A stretch of DNA of 6,089 nt from Chloroflexota bacterium (GTDB lineage: Bacteria; Chloroflexota; Anaerolineae; Aggregatilineales; UBA3940), in the NCBI GenBank assembly GCA_011051745.1, contig DRKO01000476.1:1-6089 (forward strand), in the 5' to 3' direction. Below, piece by piece: positions 1 through 4,709 of this stretch (the first letter of the stretch is position 1; each line of letters opens with the position of its first letter). The position numbers were made by a program, and so were the translations under genes. The notes beneath the pieces are model-generated. The model was not told the origin of the DNA. It did not search any database and worked only from the letters and a program-made list of their open reading frames with translations.

Positions 1-2865
1 GACGGCGGCGATCTGGTCACCTTTGCCCTGATGATACAGAACACCGGCAGCAGTCCCGGTGGCGCATTCGACATCACCATACGGGATGAACTCCAGTCAC
101 CGGACTTTCAAATACCCGGCCATGGCGTTGACGGCATCAACCTGTCCGTCACCTACGGGGACGGCACGCCGGTCTCTTATACGGCCCTGAACGCAGCCGA
201 TCCGGTTCCGCTCTTTGGGGACGGGATCGAGATCGTTGACCCCGGCCCGGCCCAGGGAGCATGTGAAGCGCCGGGGCATACGGCAGGGCGCGACATCATC
301 ATCATCACATACGATCTCCGGATACGGCCCGGCATCGCACCCAACACGGTGATCACCAATACCGGACACATCATGTCCTACTCCAACACGGAAGGCGGAC
401 CGGATTTCCTGCCCAACACCCCCAACGACGACCTGACCGAGAGGGCAAGCACGACCATCGGCTCAAATGCCGGGAAATCAGGCACGCCAACCGCGCTGAC
501 TGTCGGCCAGACCTACCGTCAGAGGATCACCGTAGAGATTCCCCCCAACACCAGCATGCAGGAGTGGCCTGCTGGATCAGGCTCCGGGGTGGTGATCCTG
601 CGGGACAGCCTGCTCAGCAACGGCATGCACGGCCTGACGAGCACGGCAACCTTTACACCGGGAGCCTCCTGCAGCAACACGAACTTCTCCGATCCGACCT
701 TCCAGTCCGCCATCAGCGTGACGACCACCGACACCGGGCCGGGTGAAGATATCATCTGGTCTTTCCCCGCGCCGATTGACAACACCGGAGGGACCTCCAG
801 TTGCGGATTCACGGTCGAAATTGATGTCCTGATCATGGATGCGGACTTCTACGATGGAAGCCGGAACTGGCTACCCCCCACCAACAACTCGATGGTGGCA
901 ACCGATAACGCCATCGTCCAGTACAGTGATGGCTCCCGGAACCTCCAGTTCTCATCCGGGACGTATTCGATAAACGTTGATCAACCCGTGATCAACCTGA
1001 CCAAGACGATCACCGCCGTGTACGAGTCGGATGGGGTCACGCCGAGGCCAGCAGGTCAGGAACTGCGGCGGGGCGATATCATCGTCTGGACGGTCCGCAT
1101 GGAGAACGTCGGGGAGTCGGGAGCCTATGAGGTCAGCTTTGAGGATCAGCTTTCGGTCAACCAGGCCTTTGTGAGCGGATCGGCCTTCCTTGATAACGGC
1201 GCAGGGAACCCCGCCAACGCCGGAAATGGCGTCCAGGACGCAGGCGAGATATCGCTTGCCAACCCGACCACAAGCGGCAGCCCGACGGTCGCGCCGGGGC
1301 AGCTTCTCAACTTCCACTATCCGGCCTACGAGGACTTGGCCCCCGGAGATACGTTCTATGTCTCCTACCGCACTCAGATTCTGGACACAATGGATCTGGG
1401 CACGGTCCTGAACAACAACGCCGATGCGGACTGGTCAACCCTGGACGGCAACCAGACCTATGAGCGCGTTTACGACGACTCGGCGCCCATCGCGAATGAC
1501 AGCGGAAACAGCGGCACGGACGATCAGGACTCCGACAGTGCCCAGGTGATCAACCTGACGATTGACAAGTCCTTCTCGCCGAACATCGTCGGCGCCTCGC
1601 CGCCGGGGACGGCCACCATGACGCTGACGATCAACAACCCCAACACAAACACCAACCTGACCGGCGTCAGCGTCACGGATAACCTGCCGGCAGGCCTTGA
1701 GGTCGCCTCACCGCCGAATGTGGTTGGCAACTGCAACGGCGGCACGGTCACCGCAACGGCGGGTAGCCGGACGGTCTCCCTGACCGGCGGATCGCTGCTG
1801 GCCGGGAATAGCTGCTCGATTCAGGTTGACGTGGTTCCCACAGCGGAAGGAGTTTACGAGAACGAGACCGGCCAGGTCACATCAACCGAATCGGGGCCGG
1901 ACGGCACAGCCTCTGCAACGCTGATCGCAGCCAATGATCTGGCGGTGCATAAGGAGTTCAACCCGCAGAGCATCACCGCTGGTGGGACTTCCACCCTCAC
2001 CATCACGATCTTCTACCCCGGTCCGCTGGCGAACGTGACGAACGTCAGCGTGGACGACACGCTGCCGAACGGCGTCACCGTCGTGAACCCTGGCGTGACC
2101 ACCGGCGTGTGCAACGGCGGCACGCTGACCACCACCGCCACAACCATCAGCCTGACCGGCGGGTCGCTCGCGCAGGGCGGGTACTGCTCCTTCGATGTGC
2201 CGGTCACTTCCAGCCGTCCGGGGACATATCCCAACACCACCGGGCCGGTCTCATCCAACGAGACAGGGCAGACCACGCCCAGCAACACAGCAACTCTGAC
2301 CGTCGAAAGTCTCCCTGCGCCGACCGGCTATGTCGTATTCCACGATCCCGGTCTCAGCAAGATCGGCTCGCCGTCAGATGCGCGGCTGGGGGAGACGATC
2401 ATCTGGACGATCACGGTTTCCAACCCGAGCTCGGTTCCCATGAGCCCCGTCTTCGTCAACGACCCGCTTCCGGATATCCTCGACATCATCGGGGTGACGA
2501 CGACGCACGGCACGGCGACATGGGCGGGGCAGGTTGTGACAGCCGACATCGGCCCGCTCAACCCCGGTGAGACGGCCACCATCACCGTCGAGTCGGTCAC
2601 CAACAACACAGCCCTGCCGGGCGAGGTGTGTAATGCCGCCAGCGTTCAGGCAACCATGGATAGCGGCGCAGGGCCTGTTACCAGCACCGCGAACATGGAG
2701 GGATGCATCACCCTCTACCCGCTCACCCTGCCTCAGACCGGCGGCTCGCCCGTCCAATCACACCGCTGGCAGAGGGCGCTGGCCGCGCTCCTCCTCGTGG
2801 GTGGCGCTCTGGGGGCGTTCGCTTACCGGCGGCGTAAGAGAGGAGCATCGCTGCTCAGCCGGTAA
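1..2865 (+). CDS. Large secreted DUF11-type repeat surface protein with C-terminal LPQTG sorting signal (5' end missing)
   Basis: The frame is open from base 1, and the codons before the first ATG (position 31) read DGGDLVTFAL. This joins smoothly to the 'GD.VT....NTG' pattern that opens DUF11-type domains, so the true start lies upstream and 31 is not it. Counting from the ATG at 31, the visible 944 residues hold at least two N-terminal beta-rich domains (about 1-140 and 150-315) and a divergent one (317-505). Two close tandem copies follow (506-632 and 637-757), then a classical DUF11 repeat (766-890). LPQTGG (900-905), a hydrophobic helix (916-932) and RRRKR (933-937) close the protein. 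It is rich in Thr, Ser, Asn and Gly, as extracellular stalk or adhesin proteins are. Known for such tails: sortase cleaves between T and G and links the protein to the envelope. Inferred role: a cell-surface structural or adhesive protein; the ligand is unknown. No sortase gene is visible here. The family call is firm, the function open. Confidence 0.88.
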   Translation, partial: DGGDLVTFALMIQNTGSSPGGAFDITIRDELQSPDFQIPGHGVDGINLSVTYGDGTPVSYTALNAADPVPLFGDGIEIVDPGPAQGACEAPGHTAGRDIIIITYDLRIRPGIAPNTVITNTGHIMSYSNTEGGPDFLPNTPNDDLTERASTTIGSNAGKSGTPTALTVGQTYRQRITVEIPPNTSMQEWPAGSGSGVVILRDSLLSNGMHGLTSTATFTPGASCSNTNFSDPTFQSAISVTTTDTGPGEDIIWSFPAPIDNTGGTSSCGFTVEIDVLIMDADFYDGSRNWLPPTNNSMVATDNAIVQYSDGSRNLQFSSGTYSINVDQPVINLTKTITAVYESDGVTPRPAGQELRRGDIIVWTVRMENVGESGAYEVSFEDQLSVNQAFVSGSAFLDNGAGNPANAGNGVQDAGEISLANPTTSGSPTVAPGQLLNFHYPAYEDLAPGDTFYVSYRTQILDTMDLGTVLNNNADADWSTLDGNQTYERVYDDSAPIANDSGNSGTDDQDSDSAQVINLTIDKSFSPNIVGASPPGTATMTLTINNPNTNTNLTGVSVTDNLPAGLEVASPPNVVGNCNGGTVTATAGSRTVSLTGGSLLAGNSCSIQVDVVPTAEGVYENETGQVTSTESGPDGTASATLIAANDLAVHKEFNPQSITAGGTSTLTITIFYPGPLANVTNVSVDDTLPNGVTVVNPGVTTGVCNGGTLTTTATTISLTGGSLAQGGYCSFDVPVTSSRPGTYPNTTGPVSSNETGQTTPSNTATLTVESLPAPTGYVVFHDPGLSKIGSPSDARLGETIIWTITVSNPSSVPMSPVFVNDPLPDILDIIGVTTTHGTATWAGQVVTADIGPLNPGETATITVESVTNNTALPGEVCNAASVQATMDSGAGPVTSTANMEGCITLYPLTLPQTGGSPVQSHRWQRALAALLLVGGALGAFAYRRRKRGASLLSR
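1546..1926 (+). repeat. Tandem protein repeat, copy 1 (immunoglobulin-like DUF11-type domain)
   Basis: This codes for residues about 506-632 of the surface protein. It begins 'INLTIDKSFSP', passes 'LTGVSVTDNLPAGLEV' and 'CNGGTVTATAG', then 'SLTGGSLLAGNSCS', and ends in 'ENETGQVTSTESG'. Copy 2 follows with the same order of motifs. A 15-base identity (TGCAACGGCGGCACG) occurs here at 1732-1746 and in copy 2 at 2110-2124. A 12-base identity (CCTGACCGGCGG) occurs at 1779-1790 and 2151-2162. The rest has drifted at DNA level, so the duplication is old. Two cysteines (568 and 595) lie where they could form a disulfide bond. Confidence 0.8.
1939..2301 (+). repeat. Tandem protein repeat, copy 2 (immunoglobulin-like DUF11-type domain)
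   Basis: This codes for residues about 637-757 and aligns along its whole length with copy 1: 'LAVHKEFNPQSI', 'LTITI', 'VTNVSVDDTLPNGVTV', 'CNGGTLTT', 'SLTGGSLAQGGYCS', 'PNTTGPVSSNETGQ'. The cysteine pair is kept (694 and 719). The shorter C...C loop explains the small length difference from copy 1. The two copies probably form consecutive rods in the stalk of the surface protein. Confidence 0.8.
2728..2862 (+). other. Cell-wall sorting signal (LPQTG, membrane helix, basic tail)
   Basis: The last 45 residues have the three-part layout of a sortase substrate. LPQTGG is coded at 2728-2745. After a short linker comes a roughly 17-residue hydrophobic stretch (ALAALLLVGGALGAFAY), then RRRKR and seven more residues. 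This is known for the LPXTG family, where the tail holds the protein in the membrane until sortase cuts after the threonine. That the motif is used in this organism is inferred, since no sortase is present in the window. Confidence 0.88.
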
Positions 2866-2895
2866 AGGCTCTCCTCCGATCATCGCAGGAAGAAG

Positions 2896-2934
2896 GGGGC
2901 GGCTCGCAAACCACGCGAGCCGCCCCTCCTGTGA
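2896..2934 (+). terminator. Strong GC-rich hairpin terminator after the surface-protein gene
   Basis: GGGGCGGCTCGC (2896-2907) and GCGAGCCGCCCC (2915-2926) form a perfect 12-bp stem around a 7-base loop, starting 30 bases after the stop codon. The following bases (TCCTGTGA) are only slightly T-rich, so the U-tract is weak. The stem strength and its place between two genes make a transcription terminator the best reading. It separates the surface-protein gene from the protease gene. Confidence 0.75.
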
Positions 2935-2966
2935 CGCTGCAACGCCAGAATCTCCCCGTCTGCATG

Positions 2967-2972
2967 TATAAT
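2967..2972 (+). promoter_or_regulatory. Putative -10 box of the CPBP protease gene
   Basis: A perfect TATAAT lies 33-38 bases before the GTG start and after the terminator. It would place the transcription start near 2979 and give a short leader of about 26 (GTG start) or 41 (TTG start) bases. I find no good -35 match at 16-18 bases upstream (2943-2950 reads CGCCAGAA), so the promoter is weak, activator-dependent, or uses another sigma factor. Confidence 0.5.
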
Positions 2973-3004
2973 CAGGACACAAAGATTCGGGAGCCATCTT
3001 CATC

Positions 3005-3889
3005 GTGGGGAGAAAGACCTTGATAGACCGCAAAGGGATCGCCGCCTATCTTGCCATCACGTTTGTGCTCACTTATGCCATCGAAGGGGCCCTGATCCTG
3101 AGTGGCTTTCGGGTGACGGATCTGCCGCCGGTCTACGGGCAGCTTGTCATCGCCGCCGTGATGTGGGTTCCTGCTCTGGCAACCGTGCTGACCGTGACGC
3201 TGATCACCCGCGAGGGTTTCCAGATCACCAACCTTCGCTTCGGCCCATGGCGGCCCTATCTGGAAACCGCTCTGGTGATCCCGGCCATTTTCACCGTGAT
3301 CTACGGCCTGACCTGGCTCTTCGGCCTTGCCGGGCCGGACTGGCAGCTAATCCGGTTTCGCGCCCTGATGGAGTCCGCCGGTGCGGACACCTCCGAGATG
3401 CCCCCGCCTGCCCTGTTCCTGCCGATTCTGTTTCTGGCGACGCTGACCGTCACACCGTTCATCAACGGTATCTTCGGCTTTGGCGAAGAACTGGGCTGGC
3501 GCGGATACCTGCTCCCCAAACTGATGCCGCTGGGGAAAGCCAGAGCGTATCTCCTCGTCGGCCTCATCTGGGGACTGTGGCACGCGCCGGTAGTTCTGGT
3601 GGGGTTCAACTACCCGGGATATCCGATCCTGGGCGTGCTCTGGATGAGCGCCATGACAACCGCGCTGGGGATTTACATCAACGAGATGACGCTCCGGTAT
3701 CGCAGTTCGATCCTCGCCGGATGGATACACGGCGTGTTCAACAGCCAGGGATACGGCATCTGGCGGGTTCTGTTCCCGGACGCAAATCCCCTTCTGGGCG
3801 GCCTGACGGGCATCATCGGCATCGTCGTTCTGCTCATCGTGGGGCTGTGGGTGATGCGCCGACCGGCAGGGGTGGAGACCACATCCTGA
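3005..3889 (+). CDS. CPBP-family intramembrane glutamic protease
   Basis: This is a 294-residue multi-spanning membrane protein with all three motifs of the CPBP (CAAX protease and bacteriocin-processing, Abi) family. The first is EELGWRGYLLPKL, with the EExxxR glutamates at 161-162 and R166. The second is IWGLWHAP, with H193 (WxxxH in place of FxxxH). The third is HGVFN, with H242 and N246. Hydrophobic segments lie at about 12-33, 47-66, 87-107, 136-157, 181-200, 207-224 and 265-284. Relatives cleave peptide bonds within the membrane; in bacteria the substrates are usually unknown, and bacteriocin processing or self-immunity is known only for some. The GTG at 3005 has GGGAG 11 bases upstream. 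A TTG at 3020 has the better-placed GGGGAGA (3007-3013) and would begin MIDRKGIAAY, five residues shorter; I cannot decide between them. The gene stands alone between a terminator and the regulator promoter, so no substrate can be named from context. Confidence 0.88.
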   Translation: MGRKTLIDRKGIAAYLAITFVLTYAIEGALILSGFRVTDLPPVYGQLVIAAVMWVPALATVLTVTLITREGFQITNLRFGPWRPYLETALVIPAIFTVIYGLTWLFGLAGPDWQLIRFRALMESAGADTSEMPPPALFLPILFLATLTVTPFINGIFGFGEELGWRGYLLPKLMPLGKARAYLLVGLIWGLWHAPVVLVGFNYPGYPILGVLWMSAMTTALGIYINEMTLRYRSSILAGWIHGVFNSQGYGIWRVLFPDANPLLGGLTGIIGIVVLLIVGLWVMRRPAGVETTS

Positions 3890-3910
3890 GCGCCCCTCCA
3901 TCCCCACCGG
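3863..3910 (+). terminator. Imperfect hairpin spanning the protease stop codon, possible terminator
   Basis: CCGG plus GGGGTGGAG (3863-3866 and 3869-3877) can pair with CTCCATCCCC plus CCGG (3896-3905 and 3907-3910). This leaves one bulged T, a small internal loop and an 18-base apical loop that contains the TGA stop. No T-tract follows. It could end or stabilise the protease transcript, or be chance in GC-rich sequence. Confidence 0.3.
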
Positions 3911-3945
3911 AGACGACGCTCACGACAAAAGCCATGAGAGATAGA

Positions 3946-3957
3946 TGACAAATGTCA
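3946..3957 (+). promoter_or_regulatory. Dyad TGACA-AA-TGTCA upstream of the regulator promoter, possible activator site
   Basis: The sequence TGACAAATGTCA is a 5-bp inverted repeat around AA. It ends eight bases before the putative -35, with its centre about 47 bases before the predicted transcription start, the usual place for an activator. The core TGAC-N4-GTCA resembles the sites of CRP/FNR-family regulators of the Dnr/NnrR type (TTGAC-N4-GTCAA), although the outer bases differ. That link is inference; no such regulator is in the window. Confidence 0.4.
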
Positions 3958-3964
3958 CTATGGG

Positions 3965-3992
3965 CTGACCATGCTCTTCCCCTTAAAATAAT
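3965..3992 (+). promoter_or_regulatory. Putative promoter of the Rrf2-family regulator gene
   Basis: CTGACC (3965-3970, 4 of 6 matches to TTGACA) and AATAAT (3987-3992, 5 of 6 matches to TATAAT) are 16 bases apart in a locally AT-rich patch. The predicted start is near 3999, giving a leader of about 37 bases. The 17-bp palindrome at 4004-4020 lies immediately downstream, where a bound repressor would block polymerase. Confidence 0.5.
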
Positions 3993-4003
3993 AGTGGACT
4001 TAC

Positions 4004-4020
4004 TTACTCCACTGGAGTAA
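4004..4020 (+). promoter_or_regulatory. Perfect 17-bp palindrome, probable operator of the Rrf2 regulator
   Basis: TTACTCCACTGGAGTAA has two perfect 8-base arms (TTACTCCA and TGGAGTAA) around a single C. It sits between the predicted transcription start and the ribosome-binding site AAAGGAA (4022-4028). A dyad of this size, directly in front of a gene for a dimeric winged-helix regulator, is most simply its own operator. Rrf2 proteins commonly repress themselves. As RNA it could also fold and affect translation, but the one-base centre does not allow a full hairpin without opening a few pairs. Confidence 0.65.
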
Positions 4021-4035
4021 CAAAGGAAACTATCC

Positions 4036-4530
4036 ATGCTCCAAATCTCCCGACGGGCAGACTATGCGGTGCGGATCATGCTGGAGCTCGCCTCCCGCCC
4101 TGAGGGAGAACGTATCTCGTCGGCTGAACTGGCCGCCAGGACGGAGGTTCCCCGATCTTTCCTGCACAAAATCGTGGCCGACCTGGCTAAAGCCGGTCTG
4201 GTCAGAACCTACAAAGGGCCAAACGGTGGCCTGATGCTCGTCCGCTCCCCGTCAGAGATCAACATGCAACACATTCTTGAGGCGGTTGACGGGCCCGTGT
4301 GTCTGAACGCCTGCCTCTTGCGCCCCAGCGAGTGCCCGCGCGATGTGATGTGCCCGGCCCATCGTTTCTGGGGGCGGCTCCAGGCGATGGTCATTGCAGA
4401 ATTGCAGGCGGCCACACTGGAGAAACTCGTCGCTGAGGGTGAGCAACTCCGCCAGGACCCCGGCCAGGGAGGCATCGTCTACGTGCTTCAGATCATGGAG
4501 AACGATGCGGACGGGGAATCGCCATCATGA
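4036..4530 (+). CDS. Rrf2-family transcriptional regulator with putative iron-sulfur cysteines
   Basis: The protein has 164 residues, usual for Rrf2 regulators. It opens MLQISRRADYAVRIMLELA, typical of the family. A winged helix follows: helices at about 27-56 ('SSAELAARTEVPRSFLHKIV') and the wing GPNGGLMLVRSPSEI (61-75). Three cysteines, C93, C100 and C106 (C-x6-C-x5-C), stand where IscR, NsrR and RirA bind an Fe-S cluster. H109 follows C106 as H107 follows C104 in IscR. An extra C89 makes a CLNAC motif. A long helix (about 110-138) probably forms the dimer. The ATG at 4036 is preceded by AAAGGAA at good spacing. Likely role, inferred: a DNA-binding repressor that senses redox state, oxygen, nitric oxide or iron through its cluster. 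It likely controls itself through the palindrome at 4004-4020, and the cytochrome bd gene 179 bp downstream. Which signal it reads cannot be told from sequence; hence no gene symbol. Confidence 0.9.
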   Translation: MLQISRRADYAVRIMLELASRPEGERISSAELAARTEVPRSFLHKIVADLAKAGLVRTYKGPNGGLMLVRSPSEINMQHILEAVDGPVCLNACLLRPSECPRDVMCPAHRFWGRLQAMVIAELQAATLEKLVAEGEQLRQDPGQGGIVYVLQIMENDADGESPS

Positions 4531-4557
4531 CGGTGGGAAGAACGTCTATCCGGCAAT

Positions 4558-4590
4558 GCGACCCGCTTCGGCGGGTCGCTCTGATTCTGG
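4558..4590 (+). terminator. UUCG-capped hairpin between regulator and cydA (terminator or attenuator)
   Basis: GCGACCCGC (4558-4566) and GCGGGTCGC (4571-4579) form a perfect 9-bp stem closed by the tetraloop TTCG, with a C-G closing pair, one of the most stable RNA loops known. It starts 27 bases after the regulator's stop. The tail TCTGATTCTGG has scattered T's rather than a run. It probably ends or reduces read-through from the regulator gene, or protects the 3' end of its message. Confidence 0.65.
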
Positions 4591-4709
4591 AAGGGGGAGA
4601 GTAATCGGCTCAATTTTATCTGGTTCCTGCACGGTTCATCTGTTCAGGCCGGGCTGGCCCGAACGCTCCACTTGCTCGATCAGTGCATCTTATTTCTGAG
4701 GAGGTTACT
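4583..4709 (+). promoter_or_regulatory. cydA leader region with imperfect hairpin and strong ribosome-binding site
   Basis: This gap has no gene. It holds an imperfect inverted repeat, GTTCAGGCC (4642-4650) with GGCCCGAAC (4656-4664), one mismatch and a GGGCT loop. CTCCACT (4666-4672) is identical to seven bases of the palindrome in front of the regulator (4007-4013). GAGGAGG (4698-4704) lies five bases before the cydA ATG, a near-perfect ribosome-binding site. I find no clear -35/-10 pair; TTTTAT at 4614-4619 is the best -10-like match but lacks a partner. cydA may have an activator-dependent promoter here, or be read from the regulator promoter through the hairpin. Confidence 0.45.

Noticed and set aside
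295..306. Short ATC triplet repeat
   Set aside because: Four ATC units simply code for consecutive isoleucines in the surface protein; too short to be a meaningful tandem repeat.
2109..2570. A 153-codon open frame inside the surface-protein gene
   Set aside because: It lies wholly within the real gene in another frame and has a low-complexity composition rich in Arg, His, Gln and Asp, typical of shadow frames in GC-rich DNA.
3347..3907. A 186-codon frame on the minus strand opposite the protease gene
   Set aside because: It is an antisense shadow of a well-supported gene, with skewed composition and no clear start signal.
3163..3948. A 261-codon frame overlapping the protease gene
   Set aside because: The protease frame has all CPBP motifs and membrane helices. 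This frame is rich in Arg, Asp, Gly and Pro with no recognisable motif.
2866..4035. Protease as the processing partner of the LPQTG protein, forming a defence or secretion system
   Set aside because: A strong terminator and a separate -10 box divide the two genes, and CPBP proteases are not known to handle LPXTG tails. Proximity alone does not support a joint system.
4394..4699. A 101-codon frame running from the regulator into the cydA leader
   Set aside because: It starts inside the regulator in another frame, runs through the UUCG hairpin, and has no ribosome-binding site or motif.
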